A DNA stretch of 64,000 nt, from NCBI RefSeq assembly GCF_007858255.1, contig NZ_VFEU01000007.1:248001-312000 (forward strand), given 5' to 3'. Both the position numbers and the translations under genes were made by a program. Position 1 is the stretch's first letter; each line of letters begins with the position of its first letter. Source of the DNA: Pseudomonas rhodesiae. Lineage in GTDB: Bacteria; Pseudomonadota; Gammaproteobacteria; Pseudomonadales; Pseudomonadaceae. Shown here piece by piece: positions 41,770 to 50,660 of the stretch. The notes under the pieces were generated by a model, which saw only the letters and a program-made list of their open reading frames with translations, was not told the origin of the DNA and ran no database searches.

Positions 41770-44202
41770 CTAGAAATCCCAGCGCGTGGTCACCATAAAA
41801 TTGCGCGGCTCGCCGTAAGCGGCGGAGTTATAGAAGCCGATATTGGTGTAGTAGTGCTTGTCGAACAGGTTGTTGACGTTCAGTGTGGCCGACAGATTCT
41901 TAGTGACCTGGTACTTGGTCATCACATCCACCAGCCAATAAGCGTCCTGGGAGAACTCTTCGTATTGCTTATGCGGGTTGTTGTAGATGTCCTGCCAGCC
42001 AACGCTCTGCCAGCGTACGCCACCGCCGACGGTCAACTTGTCCAATTGGCCCTTGAGTTGGTAGGTGGTGTACAGCTTGACCTGATCTTCAGGCTCGAAG
42101 GTGGAGATTTTTTCGTTCTTGTCGTCGCGCACTATCTTGTGGGTGTAGCCGGCCTGAAGTTGCCAGCCGGGAGCAATCTCGCCGGACATCTCCAACTCAT
42201 AACCTTTGGTAACGGCCTTGCTGCTTTTGTAGGCGTAGTTGTTTGGGATTGGCGTTTGGTTGTTGTACTCGTCATCCGAAAGCGCGCGATTGGATTCATG
42301 GATTTCAAAGTAGGCTGCACTGGCGTTCACGCGACCGTCGAGGAAGTCGGCTTTCAGGCCCAGCTCCCAGTTCTGGCCTTCGTCGGGCTCAAGCAGCTTG
42401 TTGTCGCGGTCGCGGTTGTAATTCTCCTGCGGCATGAAGATATCGGTGTAGCTGGCGTACACCGAGTAAGTGTCGTTAAGGTCGTACACGGCACCGACGT
42501 AAGGCACGAAACGTCCAGACTCACGGTAATTGGGGTTGTAGCCTGTGACCTGGTAGTTGACCACGCGTCCGCCCAGCAGCAGCGTGAGGTCGTCGGCAAG
42601 GTTCAGGCGCGTGGTGACATAAGCGCCTGTCTGGCGCACGGTGTCATCGGTCAGCGATTGTGCCTGACCCCAATCCGGTATGGCGGCGTGCCCGTGCCAG
42701 TTATTGAAATCGACGATATTCGGCGAGAGATTCCAGTAGCCTTTACCTTTCCATTCGGAGGCGCTGATGGAGCCGCCCAGCACCAGTTCATGTTCTCGAC
42801 CTCCCAGGCTGAACGGGCCGCTCACGTATAGATCGGCGGAATCGCTGACAGTTTCCCCGGTGTACTTGCCCGACGTGAGTTGCGCGGTGCCATCCGGTTG
42901 AGGCTGATCGCCTTGGATCGAACCCATCAACGCGTGGTAGCCGTTGATCTTGTGATCCAATTGCAGCTTGGTCACCCATCCATCACCCAGATCGTGCTCA
43001 AGCACGGCAAATACGGTGCGCGTGTATTGCTCCCAACTGCTCCAGTCGGCGGCGTTGTTGAACGAGCGCTTGACGCTATTGTGATCGCCTTTGGCGTTGA
43101 TCAGCGGAAAACTGCCCGACCATGAAGAACCCTTTGGCAGCGTGTCCTGATAGTCGCCGCCTACGGTCAGCAGGGTGTCGGGTGACAGATCGAACTCCAT
43201 GATGCCGTAGTACGTGGGACTCTGGCGCGAGTAGTGGTCCATGAACGAATGCTTGTCCTGGTACGCCGCCACGGCTCTGCCGCGCACGTTGCCACTTTCG
43301 GTCAGCGGACCGCTGACATCCAGCTCGCTGCGGTAGTTGTCCCAGGAGCCGGCGCCGAGGGTGGCGTGTCCTTGAAAGTCTGCGGTAGGTTTCTTACGCA
43401 CCAGGTTAATTGTCGCCCCCAGCGAGCCTGCGCCAGTGAGTAGGCCGGTGGCACCCTTGAGCACTTCGACGCGATCGTAGATCGCCATGTCGCTCAGGGT
43501 GTTGCCCGCTGAGTAAGCGACATTGCGCGCCGTGGACGGAATGCCGTCGTACTGGAAGTTGTTGATGGAAAAACCCCGGGCATAGTAGTTGGTACGCTCG
43601 GTGTCGAAGGCTGACACAGTGATGCCGGGTGTATGGCGCATCACATCGTCGACGTTGTTCAGGCCGAAATCATCCATGTGCTGGCGGGTGACTACCGAGA
43701 CCGATTGCGGCGTTTCCTTGGGCGTCAGCACCAGCCGTGTCGAGGTCGCGATTGTGCCGGGCGTGTAGGATCCGGTGCCCTCGGTGACGTTACCGAGCTG
43801 GTTACCGCTGACTTGGGTCGGGCTCAGCTCCATGGTGCCGCCGCCGCTGACGGGCGCGGGTTCCAGCGCATAGACTTGATCGCTTTTTACCGCACGGTAG
43901 CCGCTGCCTTGCAGCAAACTGTCGAAACCGTCCTGGATGCCGTAGGTGCCTTTCAGACCTTGCCCTTGAAGGCCTTCCAGTTCGTGGGACTGGAACACGA
44001 TGGCGACGCCCGCCTGCTGGGCAAACCGATTGAGCGAGCTGCCTAGCGGCCCGGCTGGAATGTCGTAAGTCCGAGTGGTGATGCTGGCGACGTCTGCATG
44101 GGCCAGACTCATATTTAATGTGATGGTGGTGATCAGCGCCAGCGACAGTGGCGCGCTTTTCAGGAGTCGAAAACGTCTGCCCGCGGGGGAGGGGGTAGGC
44201 AT
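41770..44202 (-). CDS. TonB-dependent siderophore receptor with signalling domain (FpvA/PupB-like)
   Basis: An 810-residue outer-membrane receptor. A signal peptide (to about residue 36) precedes an STN signalling domain (about 43-110: TRTYDIPAGPLGSSLNRFAQQAGVAIVF), then a plug (about 150-290, with TPGITVSAFDTERTNYYARGF and DRVEVLKGATGLL) and the barrel, ending in VTTRWDF. The STN domain contacts the FecR protein encoded upstream, so ligand binding should switch on the ECF sigma factor. The ligand is probably a ferric (xeno)siderophore of pyoverdine type by sequence resemblance, which is inferred. Confidence 0.93.
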   Translation of the reverse strand: MPTPSPAGRRFRLLKSAPLSLALITTITLNMSLAHADVASITTRTYDIPAGPLGSSLNRFAQQAGVAIVFQSHELEGLQGQGLKGTYGIQDGFDSLLQGSGYRAVKSDQVYALEPAPVSGGGTMELSPTQVSGNQLGNVTEGTGSYTPGTIATSTRLVLTPKETPQSVSVVTRQHMDDFGLNNVDDVMRHTPGITVSAFDTERTNYYARGFSINNFQYDGIPSTARNVAYSAGNTLSDMAIYDRVEVLKGATGLLTGAGSLGATINLVRKKPTADFQGHATLGAGSWDNYRSELDVSGPLTESGNVRGRAVAAYQDKHSFMDHYSRQSPTYYGIMEFDLSPDTLLTVGGDYQDTLPKGSSWSGSFPLINAKGDHNSVKRSFNNAADWSSWEQYTRTVFAVLEHDLGDGWVTKLQLDHKINGYHALMGSIQGDQPQPDGTAQLTSGKYTGETVSDSADLYVSGPFSLGGREHELVLGGSISASEWKGKGYWNLSPNIVDFNNWHGHAAIPDWGQAQSLTDDTVRQTGAYVTTRLNLADDLTLLLGGRVVNYQVTGYNPNYRESGRFVPYVGAVYDLNDTYSVYASYTDIFMPQENYNRDRDNKLLEPDEGQNWELGLKADFLDGRVNASAAYFEIHESNRALSDDEYNNQTPIPNNYAYKSSKAVTKGYELEMSGEIAPGWQLQAGYTHKIVRDDKNEKISTFEPEDQVKLYTTYQLKGQLDKLTVGGGVRWQSVGWQDIYNNPHKQYEEFSQDAYWLVDVMTKYQVTKNLSATLNVNNLFDKHYYTNIGFYNSAAYGEPRNFMVTTRWDF

Positions 44203-44280
44203 GGTGAAGGTAGTCCTTTATGTGCTGAATTACCTTCCTTGACGGGCAGCTTCACAAAAACCGGAAGCAAATGCGAATAA

Positions 44281-45264
44281 TTATTCATTGGGCGGCATTT
44301 CGGGTGTGACGACGATCAGCCAAGGGGTGAAAGCCTGGGCCCGTATCGGCAGTGTTTGCGCCAACAGTTGCAAGGCATGGTCGCTGTCATCCAGCGGTAT
44401 GACGGCAGACACTCGTATGCCTTGGAGCGCATGGCGATCGAATTGCACACGGCCGGCGCGATGCCGGGCGATTTCGTCCAGCACCTCGGGCAATGGCCGA
44501 TTCTCGACCACCAATTGATGACGGCGCCACGCCTCGTTGATGCTGGCCGGGTCGACCGTGCCGCTCAGGCGGACGTCATTCGAGCGCATCAGGGCCTGCG
44601 AGCCTGCGTCGACCTCCAGCGTCTGCTCGCCATCGGCACTGTGTACGGCTACGCGGGATTCGAGCATGCTCAGCACGGTGACATCACCGTCTCGCTTGAC
44701 CACGAACCGTGTGCCCCGCGCGCGCAATGTGCCTTGAGGTGTCTGCACGACAAACGGCCGCGTGCTGTCGTGGGCCACTTCCACCAGGATTTCGCCTTGC
44801 AGCAAATCGATACGGCGCTGCTTGCCATCGAAATGCAGGTTCGCCGCGCTGACGCCGTTGAAGGCCAGCGTCGAGCCATCTGCCAATTGCAGGGTTTTCC
44901 ATTGGCCCGGACCGTTGCGTACATCGGCCATCCATTGCTGGGGGTAAGGGCTGACAAGCAATGCGGTTGTTGGAATCGCCAGGCTGCACGCCAATACCAA
45001 TGCGCGCACGGCGTTCTTGCTACGGCGGTTTCTAGGCTGCGCGAAAGCCGCGTTCAGCGCCGCCTTGGCTAGGTTTTTTTTGCCGCGCAGGGCCTGCATG
45101 CGGGCAATGACTACTTCCATTCGAGCGGCGGCCGCAGCGTGATGCGGGCTTTGCTGTTTCCAGCGTTCGAACGCCTGGCGCTGGGGCTCATTCAGTTCGC
45201 CTTCATGCAGGTGCAGGAGCCATTCGGCGGCTTGCTCTTCGATCTCTGGGTGGCTATCCGACAT
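44281..45264 (-). CDS. FecR-family anti-sigma factor/signal transducer
   Basis: A 327-residue single-pass protein. The cytoplasmic N-terminal part is of the DUF4880 type (EEQAAEWLLHLHEGELNEPQRQAFERWKQQSPHHAAA), with one membrane helix at about 88-106. The periplasmic FecR domain has the ADGSTLAFN...RRIDLLQGEILVEVAHD pattern. A C-terminal STN-like part (LPEVLDEIARHRAGRVQFD) docks with the receptor. It controls the sigma factor gene 6 bases upstream. Confidence 0.93.
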   Translation of the reverse strand: MSDSHPEIEEQAAEWLLHLHEGELNEPQRQAFERWKQQSPHHAAAAARMEVVIARMQALRGKKNLAKAALNAAFAQPRNRRSKNAVRALVLACSLAIPTTALLVSPYPQQWMADVRNGPGQWKTLQLADGSTLAFNGVSAANLHFDGKQRRIDLLQGEILVEVAHDSTRPFVVQTPQGTLRARGTRFVVKRDGDVTVLSMLESRVAVHSADGEQTLEVDAGSQALMRSNDVRLSGTVDPASINEAWRRHQLVVENRPLPEVLDEIARHRAGRVQFDRHALQGIRVSAVIPLDDSDHALQLLAQTLPIRAQAFTPWLIVVTPEMPPNE

Positions 45265-45270
45265 GCTTTA

Positions 45271-45789
45271 TCAAGTATCCATGCTATGGCCGCAGTGCAT
45301 GAGCGCCTGGATCAGATATTTGCGTACAGTGCGTTCCGACAATTTGAGCTGGCGGGCGATTTGCTGCTGGGTCATTTCTTCCAGGTAATACAGCACGAAT
45401 GCCTGACGCGCGTATTCGTGCATGCCTTCCAGGATAAACGCGATCTGTTCAAGGGCTTCAAGGGTGGTGTGGATCTGCTCCGGGGATTGAAACCCCTCCA
45501 ATGCGTCCACCGTGAGGGCCAATTCCTGCAGGTAGGCTTGTTCAATCTGTCGGCGCCGCGTCTGGTCAATGATCAGGCGCCGGGCAGTGGTGCTCAGATA
45601 AGCCCGGGGTTCGCGAATGCCGGCCACGGATTCGCGCGCGTCCAGGATGCGTGCAAACGTATCCTGGGCCAGGTCGGCCGCATGATGCCGGCAGCGCAGT
45701 TTGCGTCGCAGCCAAGTGAGCAGCCAGCCATGATGCTCGCTGTAGAGCTGGGAAATTTCCCGTTGGAATGGCGGTTCACCCACAGACAT
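45271..45789 (-). CDS. ECF sigma factor (FecI/PupI type)
   Basis: A 172-residue sigma factor with region 2 (about 12-75, HHAADLAQDTFARILDAR) and region 4 (about 115-168, MTQQQIARQLKLSERTVRKYLIQAL). It is predicted to transcribe the receptor gene when the receptor binds its ligand. The chromosomal order sigma-FecR-receptor, all leftward, is the standard iron-starvation cell-surface signalling module. Confidence 0.94.
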   Translation of the reverse strand: MSVGEPPFQREISQLYSEHHGWLLTWLRRKLRCRHHAADLAQDTFARILDARESVAGIREPRAYLSTTARRLIIDQTRRRQIEQAYLQELALTVDALEGFQSPEQIHTTLEALEQIAFILEGMHEYARQAFVLYYLEEMTQQQIARQLKLSERTVRKYLIQALMHCGHSMDT

Positions 45790-45810
45790 AGGCGTGACTC
45801 AGGCGTTATT

Positions 45811-45829
45811 GAGAATGGTTTTTAATTGT
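45811..45829 (-). promoter_or_regulatory. Possible degenerate Fur box before fecI-type gene
   Basis: GAGAATGGTTTTTAATTGT matches the 19-bp Fur consensus at about 10 positions, 22 bases upstream of the sigma factor start. Such genes are usually Fur-controlled, but the match is weak. Confidence 0.3.
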
Positions 45830-45942
45830 GCGGCCAAGCAGCAGGTAAACGCAATAGACTCGCGTTTGAAGGGGAGTGGAGCCTGTTTTTACGGGCCTTT
45901 TCCGGTCATAAGAAAAATTTTTAAATAAAGTGCATTTAAATC

Positions 45943-45970
45943 AAGACATTGCGAAATTTTGCTGTATGAT
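45943..45970 (+). promoter_or_regulatory. Promoter of tRNA-Val/tRNA-Asp copy 2
   Basis: AAGACA, 16-bp spacer, TATGAT, with AT-rich upstream DNA. Unlike the tRNAs themselves, this promoter differs from that of copy 1. Confidence 0.5.
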
Positions 45971-45991
45971 GCCGCCCACACCGAAAGTGAA

Positions 45992-46067
45992 GGGTGATTA
46001 GCTCAGCTGGGAGAGCATCTGCCTTACAAGCAGAGGGTCGGCGGTTCGATCCCGTCATCACCCACCA
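45992..46067 (+). tRNA. tRNA-Val (anticodon TAC), copy 2
   Basis: Identical in all 76 positions to the copy at 41459. Confidence 0.97.
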
Positions 46068-46086
46068 TTCGCTTCAAGTGTTACGC

Positions 46087-46163
46087 GCAGCGGTAGTTCA
46101 GTCGGTTAGAATACCGGCCTGTCACGCCGGGGGTCGCGGGTTCGAGTCCCGTCCGCTGCGCCA
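46087..46163 (+). tRNA. tRNA-Asp (anticodon GTC), copy 2
   Basis: Identical in all 77 positions to the copy at 41554. Confidence 0.97.
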
Positions 46164-46202
46164 TATTCGGTAACCTGGACCACTGAACGCCAGGTCACCA
46201 CA

Positions 46203-46231
46203 AGAAGCCCGCTCATTGAGCGGGCTTTTTT
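46203..46231 (+). terminator. Terminator of tRNA pair, copy 2
   Basis: AAGCCCGCTCA/TGAGCGGGCTT followed by TTTT. Confidence 0.85.
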
Positions 46232-46362
46232 GTGTCTGGGATTTGGTTAGCCCGCTTTTCCTTGCGCGGCTGACGGATAGCCAGGTGCTCGAAGCAAAAC
46301 GAGGCCGTGCCGAAAACCGCGATAAGGGTGAGTACGATCATGCCGAGGGTTGAGCTTTCCAC
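46213..46362 (-). CDS. Possible 49-residue single-pass membrane protein
   Basis: Starts with GTG at 46362, 8 bases after AGGA. The product begins MESSTLGMIVLTLIAVFGTASFC, has one hydrophobic helix (residues 5-23) and then a basic tail (RQPRKEKRA). It ends inside the terminator hairpin of the tRNA unit. There is no recognised family. The good ribosome site and clean membrane helix favour a real small gene, but conservation is untested. Confidence 0.45.
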   Translation of the reverse strand: MESSTLGMIVLTLIAVFGTASFCFEHLAIRQPRKEKRANQIPDTKKPAQ

Positions 46363-46426
46363 AGTGATTTCCTAAATGATGGGATAGGAAATCACGCTAA
46401 GTGCATGGCGAAAACTCCTCAATAGA

Positions 46427-46452
46427 CCCGACGCAATCCTTACAGCGTCGGG
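46427..46452 (-). terminator. Hairpin after the catalase-like gene
   Basis: CCCGACGC/GCGTCGGG with a 10-base loop, 18 bases past the stop codon. No T-tract on the minus strand. Confidence 0.5.
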
Positions 46453-46470
46453 CCCTTTATTACGTACTCT

Positions 46471-47637
46471 TTACGGTGCGTTGCGGCTATGGCGGTAGTC
46501 GCTGACTGCTTCATACACCGCCTTGCGCAGGCGGTTGATACCGCCGATGGGGCGGTGCTCCGCGACGCCAAACCAGGGGTTGAACGATTGGTTGTCGCAC
46601 GCCAGGTTTTGCGCCGGGGTGTCGAAGTCCTGAGCGGGAATCCGGACGGTGGCTACGGTTTCATAGGGCGCGTCGCTCTCTTTCCACTCGATGCTGGTGT
46701 CTTCGATGGGCATGAACTTCTGCGGATTCTGCCGCTGGATCTGCAAGACGAAGCACGCCGGTACACGATCTGTCGACAGCTGCTGGCTCAAGGCACTGCG
46801 CAAGAAGTTCGGCAGGTCCTGGTTCTGTTTGGGCAGCACGTACTCCGGGCAGTTCTGTGGGGCGGGCGCTACGCGGAATTTGGCATTGGCCGCGCCGAAC
46901 TTGTAGGGCGATACCGAAAAGTAGGTGGTCTGCGTCGGGCTGGCCGGTGCCGGCGCCAGAGTTGCCAGGGCGATAAACAGATGGCGCACTTGCCATGTGC
47001 GTGGGTCGATCTTGGGAAAGAACGCCAGCACTTTCTTGCCGTCCGCCTGGGCGCCGATGTTCTGAGCGTACTCCGCGACGTCGCTGACGAAAAAGTTGGG
47101 ATGGCTGAACATCACAAAGTCTTGTTCGGTACGGCTTTGTTGATCCGCCAGCAGTTGTTTGCCCGGTACGTCGAGTAACTTGAGCGCCATGCCCCGCGCG
47201 TCGCGGATGCTGTCGAACTGTGGGTAGGCATTGCCGTTTGACAGCCGCATGCTGGCCTGCCAGGTCTTACCGGGTTCGGCGAACACGCCCTGGCGCAGCG
47301 CAGGGTCCAGATCGCTCAATACACTGACTTCGGCCTTCACGCAGCCATGTGCTTTGGCGTGGGCGTCGCGCAGGTAGCGCGTGCCTTCGCGATGCTGATC
47401 GACGATGCGCACCGCCGTCTGGATGATGCCTTGGGTCATCGCTGCTTCACCCGGCGGCACTTGCTCATCCGCCGACACCGGGCCGCTATGTTGCCACGCA
47501 TACCAGGCCGTGGTCGCCAGCCAGCCAATCAGGCCCAGCGTTACCAGCCAGAGCAACGTCTTGCCAAGAAAGCGGCCAACCCACAACCAGAGGCGTGCAA
47601 ACAGGGAAGGGCGGTCATATTGAGATCGAATCATCAT
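46471..47637 (-). CDS. Membrane-anchored catalase-family heme protein
   Basis: A 388-residue protein with an N-terminal membrane helix (about 28-48) and a catalase-related fold. It has HGCVKAEVSVL (distal histidine region), MRLSNGNAYPQFDSIRDARGMALKLL, DFVMFSHPNFFVSD, and near the C-terminus HRPIGGINRLRKAVYEAVSDYRHSRN, where a tyrosine can ligate heme. It is shorter than a true catalase and belongs to the group usually annotated 'catalase family protein'. Peroxide dismutation is doubtful; a peroxygenase or hydroperoxide-converting role is an alternative. It overlaps the di-heme gene by 4 bases, so both products are made together. Confidence 0.85.
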   Translation of the reverse strand: MMIRSQYDRPSLFARLWLWVGRFLGKTLLWLVTLGLIGWLATTAWYAWQHSGPVSADEQVPPGEAAMTQGIIQTAVRIVDQHREGTRYLRDAHAKAHGCVKAEVSVLSDLDPALRQGVFAEPGKTWQASMRLSNGNAYPQFDSIRDARGMALKLLDVPGKQLLADQQSRTEQDFVMFSHPNFFVSDVAEYAQNIGAQADGKKVLAFFPKIDPRTWQVRHLFIALATLAPAPASPTQTTYFSVSPYKFGAANAKFRVAPAPQNCPEYVLPKQNQDLPNFLRSALSQQLSTDRVPACFVLQIQRQNPQKFMPIEDTSIEWKESDAPYETVATVRIPAQDFDTPAQNLACDNQSFNPWFGVAEHRPIGGINRLRKAVYEAVSDYRHSRNAP

Positions 47638-49442
47638 GGCAGTTGTTGCTCCAAAGGGCCGCCCAGTACTTTGAGGTATTCCAGCAGCGCCCAGCGTTCC
47701 TGGGGCAGCAGGCCACGGCCAATCACGCCGTTGCCTCGTTGGCCGGCACGGAATTCGTGGCCGCTGTTATGGTTACCCGTCACCCGGGTGTCGAACAGGA
47801 AGGCATTCTTGAACGCCGCGGTCTCAAAGCCCAAATGGCGCGGATCGTACTCGAAGGTGCCCTTATAAAAAGTGGTGCTGCGCTCATCCTGGGGCGAGAG
47901 CAGTTGGTAAATAGTCGGCACCGAACCATTGTGCAGGAACGGTGGCGTGGCCCACACGCCGGCCAGTGGGCGCGCCTTGTAGGCACGCAACTCGCGCACG
48001 CCGATCGGCAGGCCATAGCCATCCAGGCGTGGGCGCTCGGCCGGAGTCACGCCGGCGGCGCGGTAGGCGTGGTCTTCGACGAAGGCGGTGACGTAGGCCA
48101 GGCCCTTGGCCACCGACATTTTCTTCAGGTCCAACGGTTCGGTCGGGGTGGGGTGCAGTTCGACATTCAGTCGGGCCAGTTCGGCCGGGTCCCATTGCAG
48201 GGTGCTGAGGTCGTAACGTTGATCGGCAATGTTGCTGGCGGTACCGGGGTCGGTGCCGATGTACTCAACCGGCAGCATTTTCAAGTGCTGCACTGGCCGA
48301 CCATTTTCCTCGGTCACATTCGGTACGTGGCAGCCTGCGCAGTTTTCGGCGAACAGCGCGCGACCTTGGGCGGCCAGAGGCTTGTCGATGGCGCCGAACA
48401 GGTCTTCCGGCCAGGTGGGCGGTTTGAGGCGTTGCAGGGTTTCTTCAATCAGGTTGAGGTCGCGCACCCGTACGCTGGAAGGGTAGCGCGCCTCGCCTTG
48501 CAGGGGTTGACCGGCGCTGTCGAAGAAGGTCAGGGTCGCGCCGACGCCCAGGGCTTCGCCGATGTTGCGTGCCATGGGTTGTTGCGCCGAGCCGTTCCAT
48601 TGCACCCAGTCGAAGGTCCAGATGTCCCACAGCTGCGGGTAGTCCACGGGGGCATTGGCGACGCGGTAGTTGTCCGGCGAAATCCCATCGCCAAAGCTGG
48701 CGTTGGCGATGCGCCCAAAGGCGTCGGTGCGACCGGGGCCCTCTTCGGTGGGATAGAGGCCGCGGTGGGTATCGTTCCAGGCTACTTTGAGAAATTGATT
48801 CAGCGACTGTTTGAAGTCCTGACGCAGTTGGCTGCGGTCGGTTTCATATCGATCCCCCAGCACCTGACGGGCGAAGCGCTCGAATTTCCAGGGGTTGTAA
48901 TAGGTTGCCGCCAGGCTGGCGACGAGGGCCTGGCCGAAGCTGCCGCCGCGCAGGGTGGGTACGCTAGATGGCAAAACGTGTTGGGCTGAGCCGCCGTCGA
49001 TACGCAGCGCCTGGCCTTGGAAATGCAACTCGCCGGTATGGCACGCGGCGCAGGTGATATCCAGGTATTCAACCTTGCTGTCGGCATTTTTATGACGGGC
49101 GAACCCCACCGGCAGGTTGCCGGGGTTTTGTGCGGTGGGCTCTTGCTTGGGGTCGACCAGAAAGCCGAAGCGCGCCAGGTATTCTGGTGTGGCGAAACGT
49201 CGCTCGGAGAACGGCAATTCCAGGGCAGTGAACCAATCGTAATGCAGGCCTTTTACCTGGGTGCCCTGAGGCGTGAAGTAGTAGGTCTGGCGGTCGGCGG
49301 CGCTCCATTGGTCTTGGTAATGCACCTGCTTCACCGGCACAGGATCCGGCAGCTTGGGATTGGCGGTGTAATAGATCACCACAGCCAGAATCAGACCCAG
49401 CACGAGCCCGATCAGCAGCAAAATACGGGAAAAAATGCGCAA
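47634..49442 (-). CDS. Di-heme cytochrome c peroxidase/RoxA-like oxygenase
   Basis: A 602-residue c-type cytochrome with an N-terminal signal/anchor helix (about 5-28). It has two heme motifs, CAACH (about 132-136) and CAGCH (about 364-368), and the conserved GVWATPPFLHNGSVPTIYQLL segment of the di-heme peroxidase superfamily. At about 600 residues it is longer than bacterial CCP (about 340) and closer in size to RoxA-type and 10S-dioxygenase-like members. The start is a TTG at 49442, 9 bases after AAGGA. Together with the catalase-like partner it may oxygenate lipids and process the resulting hydroperoxide in the periplasm. That is inference. Confidence 0.85.
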   Translation of the reverse strand: MRIFSRILLLIGLVLGLILAVVIYYTANPKLPDPVPVKQVHYQDQWSAADRQTYYFTPQGTQVKGLHYDWFTALELPFSERRFATPEYLARFGFLVDPKQEPTAQNPGNLPVGFARHKNADSKVEYLDITCAACHTGELHFQGQALRIDGGSAQHVLPSSVPTLRGGSFGQALVASLAATYYNPWKFERFARQVLGDRYETDRSQLRQDFKQSLNQFLKVAWNDTHRGLYPTEEGPGRTDAFGRIANASFGDGISPDNYRVANAPVDYPQLWDIWTFDWVQWNGSAQQPMARNIGEALGVGATLTFFDSAGQPLQGEARYPSSVRVRDLNLIEETLQRLKPPTWPEDLFGAIDKPLAAQGRALFAENCAGCHVPNVTEENGRPVQHLKMLPVEYIGTDPGTASNIADQRYDLSTLQWDPAELARLNVELHPTPTEPLDLKKMSVAKGLAYVTAFVEDHAYRAAGVTPAERPRLDGYGLPIGVRELRAYKARPLAGVWATPPFLHNGSVPTIYQLLSPQDERSTTFYKGTFEYDPRHLGFETAAFKNAFLFDTRVTGNHNSGHEFRAGQRGNGVIGRGLLPQERWALLEYLKVLGGPLEQQLP

Positions 49443-49689
49443 GATAACTATCCTTGTCGAGGGGTTGCGTTGTTATGCCACTACGCCAGAGGTGCGGCAA
49501 GTGGCCATGAGCCTGGATAAAGGCGGTCCCGCAGTCCGTCGCGGGCCCTCATAATGAATGAAAATGCTTTTAAACACGTGAACTTATCGGAAGTTTCCTG
49601 CTCACATGCCGGTAGCCATTGGTCGTGGCCGCCTGATAAGCTCGCGACTTTATTCAAATGCCCTATTGGCGCATGAACAAGGAAATAGC

Positions 49690-50421
49690 ATGAAACAGCA
49701 TCGGTTGGCGGCGGCGGTGGCCCTGGTTAGCCTGGTACTTGCGGGTTGTGATTCGCAGACCAGCGTAGAGCTGAAAACCCCGGCGCAAAAAGCTTCCTAC
49801 GGCATCGGCCTGAACATGGGCAAAAGCCTTGCCCAGGAAGGCATGGATGATCTGGATTCAAAAGCAGTAGCCCAAGGCATCGAAGATGCCGTCGGCAAGA
49901 AAGAGCAGAAGCTCAAAGACGACGAACTGGTTGAAGCGTTCGCCGCACTGCAAAAACGTGCTGAAGAACGCATGGCCAAGATGAGCGAAGAGTCGGCAGC
50001 CGCCGGCAAGAAATTCCTCGAAGACAATGCCAAGAAAGACGGCGTCGTCACCACTGCGTCCGGCCTGCAGTACAAAATCGTGAAGAAGGCCGACGGCCCG
50101 CAGCCTAAGCCAACCGACGTGGTGACCGTGCATTACACCGGTAAACTCACCAACGGCACCACTTTTGACAGCTCCGTGGATCGCGGCAGCCCGATTGACC
50201 TGCCGGTCAGCGGCGTGATTCCGGGTTGGGTCGAAGGCCTGCAACTGATGCACGTTGGCGAAAAGGTCGAGCTGTATATACCGTCCGACCTGGCCTACGG
50301 CGCTCAGAGCCCGAGCCCGGCGATTCCAGCCAACTCCGTGCTGGTATTTGACCTGGAGCTGCTGGGCATCAAGGACCCAGCCAAGGCTGAAGCTCCTGCC
50401 GCACCGGCCGCCAAGAAGTAA
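49690..50421 (+). CDS. FKBP-type peptidyl-prolyl isomerase lipoprotein
   Basis: A 243-residue lipoprotein. Its signal ends in the lipobox LVLAGC (cysteine 22). An FKBP_N dimerisation domain follows (about 30-125: KASYGIGLNMGKSLAQEGMDDLD) and then an FKBP domain (about 140-230: VTVHYTGKLTNGTTFDSS, VIPGWVEGLQLMHVGEKVELYIPSDLAYG). An alanine/lysine tail ends the protein. It catalyses proline isomerisation and acts as a chaperone at the envelope (FkpA/Mip-like). ATG 49690 has AAGGA upstream. It matches PA3262 by position. Confidence 0.94.
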   Translation: MKQHRLAAAVALVSLVLAGCDSQTSVELKTPAQKASYGIGLNMGKSLAQEGMDDLDSKAVAQGIEDAVGKKEQKLKDDELVEAFAALQKRAEERMAKMSEESAAAGKKFLEDNAKKDGVVTTASGLQYKIVKKADGPQPKPTDVVTVHYTGKLTNGTTFDSSVDRGSPIDLPVSGVIPGWVEGLQLMHVGEKVELYIPSDLAYGAQSPSPAIPANSVLVFDLELLGIKDPAKAEAPAAPAAKK

Positions 50422-50438
50422 TCGGCGCCTGAACACAC

Positions 50439-50465
50439 AACGCCCCGTCTCGACGGGGCGTTGTT
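50439..50465 (+). terminator. Terminator of the FKBP gene
   Basis: AACGCCCCGTC/GACGGGGCGTT with a 2-base loop followed by GTTGTTT. Confidence 0.85.
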
Positions 50466-50660
50466 GTTTCTGCGGTTCGCGTACATCCAAACGAACGTCC
50501 GCAACCTGTAACAGTCTGATATAACACTCGAGCACGGGTAACCGCACAGCAACGCCAAGTCAATGAAATCTTGGGTTTTTTTGAGGTGCGCAAAAAACGC
50601 CCGATCTGACTGCAAGCCTTGTAACCCGTGGCTTTCAGGCCGCAAAACAGGCTCTGTTCA

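Larger units (their letters stand above)
45977..46240 (+). repeat. Direct repeat, copy 2 (tRNA-Val/tRNA-Asp unit)
   Basis: Second copy of the unit described at 41445-41708. The tRNAs and the 19-base spacer between them are identical in the two copies. Confidence 0.9.

Noticed and set aside
41770..45789. Transposon or phage origin of the receptor/FecR/FecI islet
   Set aside because: No transposase, integrase or terminal inverted repeats are present. The only flanking repeats are the tRNA units.
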